A model generated the notes under the pieces. It had not been told where the DNA came from and ran no database searches. It saw only the letters and a program-made list of their open reading frames with translations. A program made the translations under genes and the position numbers. From Roseiarcus sp963835955 (GTDB taxonomy: Bacteria; Pseudomonadota; Alphaproteobacteria; Rhizobiales; Beijerinckiaceae), in the NCBI GenBank assembly GCA_963835955.1, contig CAWIHZ010000006.1:52283-116282 (forward strand): a stretch of 64,000 bases of DNA. The letters run 5' to 3'. Below are positions 28,118 to 36,735 of this stretch, one piece after another (the first letter of the stretch is position 1; each line of letters opens with the position of its first letter).

Positions 28118-30202
28118 GTGGGCGAAAAAGCGAGCGAAACGACAGTCTTGACGACATTGGCCGCTGCTTTTCCCCGCCTTGGCTCTCGCAGCGACCGCGC
28201 GAATGCCGCCTTGGAGTTGGGGGTCGAGCCGCCAATTCGAATGGGCGACGATCGTCTCGATCGCACCGAGCGGCGCCGCACGTCGCTTAGGTGGCTCGCC
28301 GGCGCCGCCCTGACGGGTCTTTGCGGTGTGACGCTCATCGGCTCGGCGCTCTACTTCGATCTCGACAGCCAGTATGATTTCGCTGAAAAACCTGAATTCG
28401 CGACCGCCGTCGGCCCCACGCAATCAACGGACGAAGGCGTCAGTCCCGGTAAGGGCGACCGCCTCCTGCGTCCAGTAGACATCGTCTCGGATAAGCAGAC
28501 ATACAAGGTTCCGACCACGATTAAGATCGGAGACAAGGAAGTCGTGAAGGCGCGCAGCTTCACGCGCCTGCAGACGACGCTGACGATGACGCCGACCGGC
28601 TTTTCCGACGAAGTTCCCCCGTTCAACCCGCTCAAACTGACGAGCAAAGGGGCTAATGTCCCCGATTCGACTCCCGACCCAGGCCCGGTGCAAGACGACG
28701 CCGAAGTGACGTTTCGCACCCAGGACCTCGGCCCGGCAGTAGCGGCCCAGGCGTCGGGCGAATTGTCGCTGGCCGAGGTGCAGGCTCAAGTCGTCGAGAC
28801 GATGAAAGCTGCGTCCGAGGCGCCAAGGGCGCCAGCCCAGCCGCTGCCGCCGCAGATTCTTCTGATGCGCACCAGCCATGCTGGCGCGGCGCCGGCCGGG
28901 GGGGCGCTGTCTTACGCGACGACCGGAAGCGTGAGTCCAAGCGCTCCTTTCGCCTCGATCGAAGTCCGGATGATCCCTGAAAATGTGACGAACATAGTGA
29001 AATCGAGCCGCCCAGACGATGCGTCTCCAAGCGAAAAACTCATTCGGCTGCGCCATGGCGAAAGCTTCGAGGACGTGTTGAAGGCCAACGGGGCCAGTCC
29101 AGCGGACATCTCGGCGATATTGGCGAGTTTCGGAGTCAGGCATGGCGAGTCGCCGGTCGGCGAAGGGCAAAAGATCATTCTTCTGCCTGAGGAATCGGCG
29201 GTCCGGGGCGGGAGACCGAGGATCGCCCGCATCTCAATCTACGCCGACGACCAGCTCAAGGCGACAGTCGCGATCAACGACAAAGGCGGATATGCGCCGG
29301 TCGCGCTTCGCTCCGCTCAGACGCCGCGGAAGTCCAAGGCGGCGGAGGAAGGCTACTCGGGCGGCATGAGCCTTTATCAGAGCTTGTATGAAACGGCGCT
29401 TAAGCAGGGCCTGCCCAAAGCATTGATCGAACCGCTGGTGCGAATCTTCGCCAACGACGCGGATTTCCAGCGCGCGACCGCTCCGGGCGACGCGATGGAG
29501 GCTTTCTATTCCGACCCCGACGACCTCGATCCGCGCCCGGAGCTTCTGCTTGCAACGCTGACGGTCCGCGGTCAGACGTTCAAGTACTACCGGTTCCGAA
29601 CGCCGGACGACAACATGGTCGACTATTACGATGAGAACGGCCGCTCGACACGCAAGTTCCTGCTTCGAAAGCCGATCGGAGAGGGCGAAATGACCTCCCC
29701 GTTCGGCATGCGCTATCATCCCATTTTACATTTCGCCCGCATGCACACCGGCGTCGACTGGGCGGCGCCGGTCGGCACCCCGATCTATGCGGCGGGCAAC
29801 GGGGTCATTATCATGGCGCAGTGGGATGCTGGATACGGACGGCGGATCGAAATCCAGCACGCCAACGGCTATGTGACCACGTATAACCACATGTCCGGCT
29901 TTGCGCGCGGGATCGCCCCGGGCGTCCACGTTAGCCAAGGCCAGACCATCGGCTATCTCGGCGACACCGGACTTTCGACCGGGCCGCACCTGCACTACGA
30001 AGTGATCATCAACGGCAATTTCGTCGACCCGATGGCGATCAAGCTCGCCCGCACGCGTGAGTTCGACGGCAAAATGCTTGCATTGTTCAAGCACGAGCGG
30101 GACCGAATCGACCAGTTGATGGCGCGGGCCCCCTCCGCCGCCGCGATGGCGGCCGAGAAGCCAGCCGCCGCTCCGGTGGAAGCGACCGCTAAGCTCAACT
30201 GA
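28118..30202 (+). CDS. M23 family metallopeptidase (cell-wall endopeptidase)
   Basis: A 694-residue membrane-anchored protein. It has a cytoplasmic N-terminus with LELGVEPPI, a membrane segment near residues 65-87, a long low-complexity periplasmic stretch, a LysM/OapA-like segment (LIRLRHGESFEDVLKANG, about 306-323) and a C-terminal LytM domain. Zinc ligands are in MHTGVDWAAP (about 541) and GPHLHYEVIINGN (about 621), so it should be catalytically active against peptide cross-links. The GTG at 28118 lacks a strong ribosome site. The 3' end overlaps gluQ tail to tail by eight bases. Confidence 0.88.
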   Translation: MGEKASETTVLTTLAAAFPRLGSRSDRANAALELGVEPPIRMGDDRLDRTERRRTSLRWLAGAALTGLCGVTLIGSALYFDLDSQYDFAEKPEFATAVGPTQSTDEGVSPGKGDRLLRPVDIVSDKQTYKVPTTIKIGDKEVVKARSFTRLQTTLTMTPTGFSDEVPPFNPLKLTSKGANVPDSTPDPGPVQDDAEVTFRTQDLGPAVAAQASGELSLAEVQAQVVETMKAASEAPRAPAQPLPPQILLMRTSHAGAAPAGGALSYATTGSVSPSAPFASIEVRMIPENVTNIVKSSRPDDASPSEKLIRLRHGESFEDVLKANGASPADISAILASFGVRHGESPVGEGQKIILLPEESAVRGGRPRIARISIYADDQLKATVAINDKGGYAPVALRSAQTPRKSKAAEEGYSGGMSLYQSLYETALKQGLPKALIEPLVRIFANDADFQRATAPGDAMEAFYSDPDDLDPRPELLLATLTVRGQTFKYYRFRTPDDNMVDYYDENGRSTRKFLLRKPIGEGEMTSPFGMRYHPILHFARMHTGVDWAAPVGTPIYAAGNGVIIMAQWDAGYGRRIEIQHANGYVTTYNHMSGFARGIAPGVHVSQGQTIGYLGDTGLSTGPHLHYEVIINGNFVDPMAIKLARTREFDGKMLALFKHERDRIDQLMARAPSAAAMAAEKPAAAPVEATAKLN

Positions 30203-31097
30203 GCACGACGGTCAGCGCGCCGCTCTCGCCGCCGGCGAACCCGAGAGCCGCACGAATTTCGCTTGGCTCCACCCCCTTTTCGCGCAGTGCGCCGAGCGAC
30301 GGCGCCTTGCGGCTCTTCGAGAGCTTGGCCCCCTTTTGGTCGACGACGAGGCGGTGGTGACGATAGCGCGGCGCCGGAAGATCGAGCAGTTCCTGCAGCA
30401 ATCGGTGGACCGAGGTCGCCTCGAGAAGGTCGCGCCCGCGCACGACGTCGGTGACGCCTTGCAAGGCGTCGTCGACGGCGACCGCCAGATGATAGCTCGC
30501 GGCGAGATCGCGGCCGCGAAGAACGACGTCGCCCCAGCGTGCCGGCTCGGCTGCGCGTTCGGCGGGAATCGCCTCTTCGCCAAATTCGGACCACGTCAGT
30601 CGCGCGGGCGCCGCCTCGAGCGCGCGCCCCATGTCGAGCCGCCAGGCGGCCCGCTCGCCGCGGGCCAGCCGCTCATCCGCCTCTTCGGGCGGAAGTCCGC
30701 GACAGCGTCCGCAGTAAAGTGGCGCGCCGTCCGGATCACGCCGTCCATTGGATGTCCGCGCGACTTCCGCCCGGCTGCAAAAGCAGCGATAGACCAGCTC
30801 CAGTTCGGTCAGACGCGCCAGCGCCGCGCGGTAATCGTCGCCATGCTCGCTCTGCCGGCGTATCGATCGGTCGATGCGCAGGCCGAGCCAGTCGAGATCG
30901 TCCAAAATCGCCGCCTCGTATTCCGCCTTGCAGCGCGCGCGGTCCAGGTCTTCAATGCGCAACAGCAGACGCCCGTTCGATTGAGCGGCGAGGCGCTCGT
31001 TGCGGAGCGCCGAATAGGCGTGCCCTAGATGCAGCGCGCCGTTCGGCGACGGCGCGAAGCGCAGGATGGGCGAAGGGTCGGGGGCTTCAGAGAACAT
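30195..31097 (-). CDS. gluQ: glutamyl-Q tRNA(Asp) synthetase
   Basis: A 300-residue GluRS-like protein without an anticodon-binding domain. It attaches glutamate to queuosine in the tRNA-Asp anticodon. RFAPSPNGALHLGHAYSAL is the HIGH-type motif, LSKSRK is the KLSKS motif, and FCSR with CGRC supply the zinc cysteines. The start at 31097 gives MFSEAPDPSPILRFAP; an ATG five codons earlier (31112) is possible. Its 5' end overlaps the divergent alkA start by about two bases. Confidence 0.92.
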   Translation of the reverse strand: MFSEAPDPSPILRFAPSPNGALHLGHAYSALRNERLAAQSNGRLLLRIEDLDRARCKAEYEAAILDDLDWLGLRIDRSIRRQSEHGDDYRAALARLTELELVYRCFCSRAEVARTSNGRRDPDGAPLYCGRCRGLPPEEADERLARGERAAWRLDMGRALEAAPARLTWSEFGEEAIPAERAAEPARWGDVVLRGRDLAASYHLAVAVDDALQGVTDVVRGRDLLEATSVHRLLQELLDLPAPRYRHHRLVVDQKGAKLSKSRKAPSLGALREKGVEPSEIRAALGFAGGESGALTVVLS

Positions 31098-31833
31098 GAC
31101 GGAAAAACGCATGCACAGGCTGGACGCCCGCGCAAGCAGACCCCGGCGCAGGGCGGCAATGGCCTATCATCCCGGCCCGCTGATCGCAGACGAAATTATC
31201 CTGCGCCACGCCGCCGAGCTTCTGCGCGCGAAAGACCCGCAGATCGTCGAGAGGCTGATCGCAGTCGGCGGACATCCGCCCCTGCGGCGCCGCGAGCCGG
31301 GGTTCGCCGGACTTGCCGCGATCATCGTCTCGCAGCAGGTGTCGGTCGCCAGCGCTAACGCGATTTTCGGCCGGCTGCAATCCCGCGTCGCGCCTCTCGA
31401 GGCCTCGCGCCTCGCCGAAGCGACGGAAGACGACCTGCGCGGCTGCGGGCTCTCGACTCCCAAGATCCGGGCCTTGCGGGCGCTCGCGCACGCGGTCGCC
31501 GAGGGCGGGCTCGATCTGGCGGGGCTCGCCGCGCTGACCGCCGAGGACGCGCGCCAGGCGCTAGTCGCGGTCAAGGGCGTCGGCCCCTGGACGGCCGACA
31601 TCTTCCTGCTGTTTTGCCTCGGACATCCGGACGCGTTTCCCGCCGGAGATCTCGCCTTGCAAGAGGCGGCCAAGCTCGCTCTCGAACTCAAGCGGCGGCC
31701 CGACGCGGCGCGCCTAGAGCGGATCGCCGAGCGCTGGCGGCCCTGGCGCGGCGTCGCCGCGCGGATGCTCTGGGCCTATTACCGGGGCGTCAAGCAGCGC
31801 TCGGGGATGGCCCTCGCGAATGGTTCGGGCTAA
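31096..31833 (+). CDS. alkA: DNA-3-methyladenine glycosylase 2 (AlkA-like)
   Basis: A helix-hairpin-helix base-excision enzyme of 245 residues from this start. The HhH motif is VKGVGPWTADIFLLF, and the catalytic aspartate is in AFPAGDLALQEA about 15 residues later. VSQQVSVASANAIFGRL is a family segment. Candidate starts are 31096, 31111 and 31159; the last (MAYHPGPLIADE) has a better-looking leader, so the first 21 residues may not be translated. It is divergent from and slightly overlaps gluQ. Confidence 0.88.
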   Translation: MTEKRMHRLDARASRPRRRAAMAYHPGPLIADEIILRHAAELLRAKDPQIVERLIAVGGHPPLRRREPGFAGLAAIIVSQQVSVASANAIFGRLQSRVAPLEASRLAEATEDDLRGCGLSTPKIRALRALAHAVAEGGLDLAGLAALTAEDARQALVAVKGVGPWTADIFLLFCLGHPDAFPAGDLALQEAAKLALELKRRPDAARLERIAERWRPWRGVAARMLWAYYRGVKQRSGMALANGSG

Positions 31834-31865
31834 GGCAGGCGCCTCACTGACCCGGAGACCCGTTG

Positions 31866-32561
31866 ATGAGCGCTGCGTTGGACGGTCCGCGCTTCTCGGC
31901 GAGCTCTGGCCGCGCGAGCGGGCTCGTCGTCTTCCTGCATGGCTACGGGGCGGACGGAAGCGACCTGATCGAGCTGGGGCGGCAGTGGCGCGCGCTGTTG
32001 CCCGGGGCCGCGTTCGTGTCGCCGCACGCCCCCGAGCTCTGCGCGGGCTCGCCGATGGGCCGGCAATGGTTCGCGCTCAGCGGCAGGCCGCCGGACGATC
32101 CGGCCGGGGCCGCCGAGCGGTGGAACGGCGCGCTCAAGGCCCGCGGCGCGATCGACGCCTTCCTCGACGCCGAACTGCAACGCCTCGGCCTCGAAGAATC
32201 GAGGCTGGCGCTGGTCGGCTTCAGCCAGGGCTCGATGATGGCGTTGCATGTCGGCCTGCGGCGCCGGCGCGCTCCGGCGGCGATCCTGGCCTATTCCGGG
32301 GTGCTGGTGGGGCCTGAGCGGCTCGGCGAGGCGACGGCGCGGGACGCGCGCGGCGCGCCTCCGCCGATCCTCATGATCCATGGCGATCAGGACCCGGTCA
32401 TTCCGCTCGAGGCGATGTTCATCAGCGCCGAAGCGCTTGCCCGCGCCGCGATCCCGGTCCAGTGGCACCTTTCGTTGGGAGTCGGACACGGCATCGACGC
32501 CGGCGGGCTCCACCACGGCGGACTGTTCCTCGCCGAGGCGCTCACCGGAAAGCGGCGCTGA
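31866..32561 (+). CDS. phospholipase/carboxylesterase family hydrolase
   Basis: A 231-residue alpha/beta hydrolase. VVFLHGYGADGSDLIEL forms the oxyanion side and GFSQGSMMALH carries the nucleophilic serine. HGDQDPVIP supplies the aspartate and GVGHGID the histidine. This small-carboxylesterase branch (EstB/YpfH-like) hydrolyses short esters or acyl-thioesters; the natural substrate is unknown. The ATG at 31866 follows a TTG in frame. It lies 32 bases after alkA and may share its transcript. Confidence 0.85.
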   Translation: MSAALDGPRFSASSGRASGLVVFLHGYGADGSDLIELGRQWRALLPGAAFVSPHAPELCAGSPMGRQWFALSGRPPDDPAGAAERWNGALKARGAIDAFLDAELQRLGLEESRLALVGFSQGSMMALHVGLRRRRAPAAILAYSGVLVGPERLGEATARDARGAPPPILMIHGDQDPVIPLEAMFISAEALARAAIPVQWHLSLGVGHGIDAGGLHHGGLFLAEALTGKRR

Positions 32562-32614
32562 GGGGGAAAGCGCGCGGTCGCCGCTTCTTGTTAAGCAACT
32601 CAATCTTCTCAACC

Positions 32615-32653
32615 GCTTGGGAGCCAATTTCTGCAACTTGGCAACTCCCAAGC
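32615..32653 (+). terminator. hairpin after the esterase gene
   Basis: GCTTGGGAG (32615-32623) pairs perfectly with CTCCCAAGC (32645-32653), and inner CCAA/TTGG can extend the stem. No T run follows, so termination is plausible but not certain. Confidence 0.45.
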
Positions 32654-32747
32654 CGGGGTGAGTCCTGTTTGTCACAGGGAGTGAGGAATTTCGTGGGTGG
32701 CGGCGAAGGGGGGCGACAAGGGGGGAGGATTGTGACTCAAGGGTGGG

Positions 32748-32985
32748 ATGAGTCTTCCGCGGGAAGTCGAAGCCCTGATTGCGGCGCAGGCGCGCGAGAT
32801 CGAGCGTCTTCGCGCCGAGGTGGCGGAGTTGCGCCGACGGCTGGGTCTGGACAGCACGACGAGCTCCAAGCCGCCTTCGAGCGACGGGCTGAAGAAGAAG
32901 CGGCGTCTTCCCGGCGGCCTTCATGGCCGTTCGGGCAAGGCGAGCGGGGGACAGCGGGGCCACAAGGGCGACACGCTGGACAGAG
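32748..32985 (+). pseudogene. IS66-family transposase, N-terminal fragment
   Basis: An ATG-started frame encodes an N-terminal coiled coil (ALIAAQAREIERLRAEVAEL), then LDSTTSSKPPSSDGLKKK and GRSGKASGGQRGHKGDTL. This is the unmistakable N-terminus of IS66 TnpC. Similarity stops after about 80 codons, before the DDE domain, so it is a dead remnant. No second IS66 gene or end is visible nearby. Confidence 0.82.
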
Positions 32986-33136
32986 GCCCGTCCGCCCGAG
33001 CGGGAGGCGCGAATCGGGGGTCGGGTCAATATGCGTTCCTACGCCGCGATGAAACGCATCGAACTCTGTAATCGGGAGAAACTTCGGGTAGAATACGCTG
33101 ACCTGCCTTTGTCGTCCGTGACGGCGAGCCGAGCTT

Positions 33137-33265
33137 ATGGGAAAGCGCACTTACCGCAAACGAGCATCGCGCAACGCTTCGCGCCATCGCGAGCGTAAGC
33201 GGCGCGGGGCGGCGTTGAGACAGGGTTCGAAGGCAAACTTGTCGGGCGTCCGTCAGAGCGCATGA
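33137..33265 (+). CDS. possible 42-residue basic peptide
   Basis: An ATG-started frame reads MGKRTYRKRASRNASRHRER and on to a TGA that overlaps the ATG of the cytochrome b561 gene (ATGA). The overlap suggests translational coupling, and the composition is strongly basic. No family is known and no ribosome site is clear. It may be chance, lying in debris after the IS66 fragment. Confidence 0.25.
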   Translation: MGKRTYRKRASRNASRHRERKRRGAALRQGSKANLSGVRQSA

Positions 33266-33924
33266 GCAACGCCTCCCGTATCATTTGCGTCTGGGACGTT
33301 CCCACGCGGCTCTTCCACTGGCTTGTCGCCGCGCTTGTGGCGGCGGCCTATGCGACCTGGAGGCTGAACTGGATGGATTGGCACGGACGGGTCGGGGAAG
33401 CGTTGCTCGCCTTGCTGATATTCCGGCTGCTGTGGGGATTCTTTGGCAGTGAGACAGCGCGATTTTCCCGCTTTCTTGCTTCGCCCGGGAGGGGGGCGCG
33501 GTATTTGGCGCGCTCGTTTCGACGCGAACCCGACCACCAAGTCGGGCATAACCCGATCGGCGGCTGGATGGTGCTGATTCTGCTATTCCTGCTTCTTGGA
33601 GAGACATTGACCGGGCTATACGTCGCCAACGATATCGCCGATGTCGGGCCGTTGACCGAGATGACGCCAGCGCCGGTCGCGGACGCGATCGACGCCCTGC
33701 ACGCGATCCTCTGGGACGCCCTGCTGGCGGCGATCGCGGTGCACCTGCTTGCCATTTTCTTCTACGCGGCGGCAAAAGGTCAAAATCTGGTGCGCCCGAT
33801 GATCACAGGCACAAAGGTTCTGCCGGAAAGCGTCCCCGCGCCGCGCATCGCGAGTCGCGCGCGGGCAGCCCTTCTGCTCGCCGGCAGCGTCGCCGCCGCC
33901 GCCGTAATCGCCAATCTGATGTAA
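33262..33924 (+). CDS. cytochrome b561 / Ni-hydrogenase-type b cytochrome
   Basis: A 220-residue membrane protein with about five hydrophobic segments (for example LVAALVAAAYATWRL, WMVLILLFLLLGETLTGLYV and ALLAAIAVHLLAIFFYAA) and histidines placed to bind two b hemes (RLFHWLVA, AIAVHLLAIF). It begins WDVPTRLFHW, the family opening. It moves electrons between the quinone pool and a periplasmic partner. No cytochrome c or hydrogenase gene lies next to it, so the partner is unknown. Confidence 0.87.
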   Translation: MSNASRIICVWDVPTRLFHWLVAALVAAAYATWRLNWMDWHGRVGEALLALLIFRLLWGFFGSETARFSRFLASPGRGARYLARSFRREPDHQVGHNPIGGWMVLILLFLLLGETLTGLYVANDIADVGPLTEMTPAPVADAIDALHAILWDALLAAIAVHLLAIFFYAAAKGQNLVRPMITGTKVLPESVPAPRIASRARAALLLAGSVAAAAVIANLM

Positions 33925-33932
33925 GCCCTATT

Positions 33933-34388
33933 TCAGCCTTTGGGCGGAACGACCTGACCGCGAATCTCGCCGGGGGGGTGGTCCTTCGTGTGTAGGTTGA
34001 TGTACCAAAGCCCAGCAGTGAACTGTTTCGCCTGCTCCGGGGTCAGCGTGGCCTTGCCCGTTATCGGGCTTTTGGGCGGGGCGCCCTTGGTCGTGAGCCA
34101 TATGATCACCGGCGCATTCTCGCCCTTCTTGGCCGGGCCGTGGAAATGCGCCATCGTCGCCGGGCTCGACAGATCGCTATAGGCAATGTCCCAAGTGACG
34201 ACCCGAGTCTTCGGGTCGTACGTAAGGTCCGCCGTTCCCTTGCCGCTTGTCTGCACCGGCGGCACCGATTGCGCCCCGCTTAGCGGAACCTTAAAGGAAA
34301 TGGATTCCGCCTGGGCCATCCCCATCCAGGCGACGCCGATAACGAAAGCAAAAAGAACGAGGGCCCGCTGAAAGATCGTGCTAACCAT
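33933..34388 (-). CDS. exported CHRD-domain protein
   Basis: A 151-residue protein with a signal peptide ending MGMAQA|ES (about residue 27) and one CHRD domain: FKVPLSGAQSVPPVQTSGKG, WDIAYSDL, ATMAHFHGPA, and the ending HPPGEIRGQVV. CHRD domains (chordin-type) occur in many bacterial exported proteins of unknown role. It is transcribed toward cytochrome b561, eight bases away. Its start faces the histidine kinase gene across 264 bases that should hold both promoters. Confidence 0.85.
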   Translation of the reverse strand: MVSTIFQRALVLFAFVIGVAWMGMAQAESISFKVPLSGAQSVPPVQTSGKGTADLTYDPKTRVVTWDIAYSDLSSPATMAHFHGPAKKGENAPVIIWLTTKGAPPKSPITGKATLTPEQAKQFTAGLWYINLHTKDHPPGEIRGQVVPPKG

Positions 34389-34652
34389 GTTCGCCTCCTA
34401 CTCTGCCGACCGCAACGGATCGCAGCAGATCATACAAACTTCGGGAGATTCCATCATCGCGCTTTTTGATCCCAGTTTAGGCGCACTTTTGCTGGTTCTC
34501 CAAATATGGAATGATCCTCATGGGCCTGGAAAGGGCGGACGCGGGCAAAACGAGGCGGGTTCGTGAGCGGCCCCCTGTTTTCGCGGGCTTCAACGTCTGG
34601 CACTGCCCGAGCGCGGGCCCATAGCGGGCAATAGACACGTGGGATCAGCATA

Positions 34653-36338
34653 ATGCCGCATGTGTCGATTCGGGCGCGGTTGATCTTTCTTTCAGCCCTG
34701 TTGCTTGCGATCCTCGCTGTCTCCTCCCTGTTGTTGATCCGAGAACTGGCGCGCAATTCGCAGAGCCTTGCGGAGGAAGCGCTGCTGGTCTCCGTGGTCA
34801 AGAACGCCAACTCGGCCAGCAGGCACTTCGGCGATTTGAAGTATTGGGTGATCGATTCGGCGCAGACGCTGCTCGCTAGCTCGCAAGAGAAGGCCGCGGC
34901 CGCCAAGGCGCAGCTCAACTCCGACCTGAAGGCGATCTCGGCGGTCGACCCTGGGCTCGTGGCCGCAATCAGAAGCGAAGTCGACACAATGACCGAATTG
35001 GCCCGTCAGGCCGGCGTGGCCTTCTCCAGCGACGAGAGCGACGCCGGGAACGCCCTGGTCGCGCAAGCGAAGACCCATATTCTCAATATCGACAGCGAGA
35101 TCGACAAGATCGTGGGCCGGGTCGAGAAGGAGGCGGTGGCGCGGCGCGACGCGTCGACGCGTCGGGCGAAGCTCGCGGTCAACCTCTCCATCATCGGCGG
35201 GATAGTCGCGCTGGCGATCGCGCTCGGCCTAACCGCGCTGACCGTGCGCTCCATCACCGTGCCCCTTAAGCAGCTGGAACGAAGCATGGCTGCGATTACG
35301 CATGGCGAACTCGACGTCTCGCTGCCGCGCACAGATGTCCCCGAGATCGGGGCGATGACGAGAACGCTCGGCATGTTGCGCGACAGCCTGATCGAGCGCG
35401 GCCGTCTCGAACGCCAACGCCAGCACGCCGAAACCGAGATCCGCGCCGCGCGCGACGCCGCCGAGACGGCGTTGCATGACCTGAAGGCGGTCCAGGCCAA
35501 TCTGATTCAGGCGGAAAAGATGGCCTCGCTCGGCCAGTTGACCGCCGGGATTGCGCACGAGATCAAGAACCCGCTCAACTTCGTCAACAATTTCGCCGCC
35601 CTTTCGATCGAGCTGCTCGACGAACTGAAGGAGACGACCGCGTCGACGCTAGCGACGCTTGATGAGGGTAAGCGCGGCGAAGTCGACGAGGTCATCAACA
35701 CGCTGACCGGCAACCTCGAGCGGATCACGGAGCACGGCAAGCGCGCCGACAACATCGTCAAGAGCATGCTGGCGCATTCGCGCGGCGGCGGCGGCGTCCG
35801 GCAAAGCGTCGACATCAACGCGCTCGTCGAAGAGGCGCTCAACCTCGCCTATCATGGCGCCCGCGCCCAGGATCAGAACTTCAACATCACCCTCGAGCGC
35901 GCCTATGGCGAGGACATCGCGCCGATCGAGTTGGCGCCGCAAGACATCACGCGCGTGTTCCTCAACCTGTTCGGCAACGGCTTCTATGCCGCCAATAAGC
36001 GCCAGCGCGAGACAAGTGACGGATCGTTCAAACCGGTGCTGAGGGTGACCACGCGCGATCTCGGCGAGGCGGTCGAGGTCCGGGTGCGCGACAATGGCGT
36101 CGGCATCCCAACCGAGATCAAGGACAAACTGTTCCAACCGTTTTTCACCACCAAGCCGACCGGCGAAGGCACCGGGCTTGGACTTTCGATCAGCTATGAC
36201 ATAGTCACCCACGGACATGGCGGCGCAATCAAGGTCGCCAGCGAAATCGACGCGTTCACCGAATTCACCGTCCGGCTGCCGCGGCGCTTCACTGCCAGCG
36301 ACGCAGCGGATTCAGCAGGAGCCAGTGTGGCCTCGTGA
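34653..36338 (+). CDS. membrane sensor histidine kinase with HAMP domain
   Basis: A 561-residue kinase. Membrane helix 1 spans about residues 9-27 and an all-helical periplasmic sensor about 30-170. Helix 2 (LSIIGGIVALAIALGLTAL) is near 176, followed by HAMP and a coiled coil. The phospho-acceptor is in GIAHEIKNPLNF (about 303), and ATP-binding motifs are NLFGNG, VRDNGVGIP and GTGLGLSISYD. The dimerisation domain has a long insert after the histidine, typical of cyclase-linked kinases. It overlaps the next gene by GTGA and heads a three-gene module. Confidence 0.88.
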   Translation: MPHVSIRARLIFLSALLLAILAVSSLLLIRELARNSQSLAEEALLVSVVKNANSASRHFGDLKYWVIDSAQTLLASSQEKAAAAKAQLNSDLKAISAVDPGLVAAIRSEVDTMTELARQAGVAFSSDESDAGNALVAQAKTHILNIDSEIDKIVGRVEKEAVARRDASTRRAKLAVNLSIIGGIVALAIALGLTALTVRSITVPLKQLERSMAAITHGELDVSLPRTDVPEIGAMTRTLGMLRDSLIERGRLERQRQHAETEIRAARDAAETALHDLKAVQANLIQAEKMASLGQLTAGIAHEIKNPLNFVNNFAALSIELLDELKETTASTLATLDEGKRGEVDEVINTLTGNLERITEHGKRADNIVKSMLAHSRGGGGVRQSVDINALVEEALNLAYHGARAQDQNFNITLERAYGEDIAPIELAPQDITRVFLNLFGNGFYAANKRQRETSDGSFKPVLRVTTRDLGEAVEVRVRDNGVGIPTEIKDKLFQPFFTTKPTGEGTGLGLSISYDIVTHGHGGAIKVASEIDAFTEFTVRLPRRFTASDAADSAGASVAS

Positions 36339-36724
36339 CCGTCAGCATCCTGATTGTCGACGACGAACCCGATGTCGCCGATCTGTTTCGGCAGCGGTTT
36401 CGCCGCGAGGCTCGACAGGGCCTCTATGTCCTTCACTTCGCTCGCTCGGCCACGGAAGCGCTCGACTGTCTCGCCCGCGAAATCGAGCCCGAGCTGATCG
36501 TGATTCTGTCGGACATCAACATGCCTGGGATGGATGGACTGGCGCTGTTGCGCGAGATCAAGACGCGGCGGCCCGACCTGCCGGTCATGCTGGTGACCGC
36601 CTACGGCGACGAGGAACGGCGCCGTCGCGCCGCGGAATATGGCGCCGCCGATTTCGTCACCAAACCGGTCGACTTCGATTTCCTGAAGGAGCGGCTGCGC
36701 CAGCTGCACGCGCCGTCGGTCTGA
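36335..36724 (+). CDS. single-domain response regulator
   Basis: A 129-residue receiver with no output domain. Acidic pocket VDDEPD, phospho-acceptor aspartate in LSDINMPGMDG (about residue 57), switch threonine in MLVTAYGD and lysine in VTKPVD. The GTG start overlaps the kinase stop. Single receivers often act as phosphate shuttles or sinks, so it may divide signal between the kinase and the downstream receiver-cyclase. Confidence 0.88.
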   Translation: MTVSILIVDDEPDVADLFRQRFRREARQGLYVLHFARSATEALDCLAREIEPELIVILSDINMPGMDGLALLREIKTRRPDLPVMLVTAYGDEERRRRAAEYGAADFVTKPVDFDFLKERLRQLHAPSV

Positions 36725-36735
36725 GGGGTTTCCCG

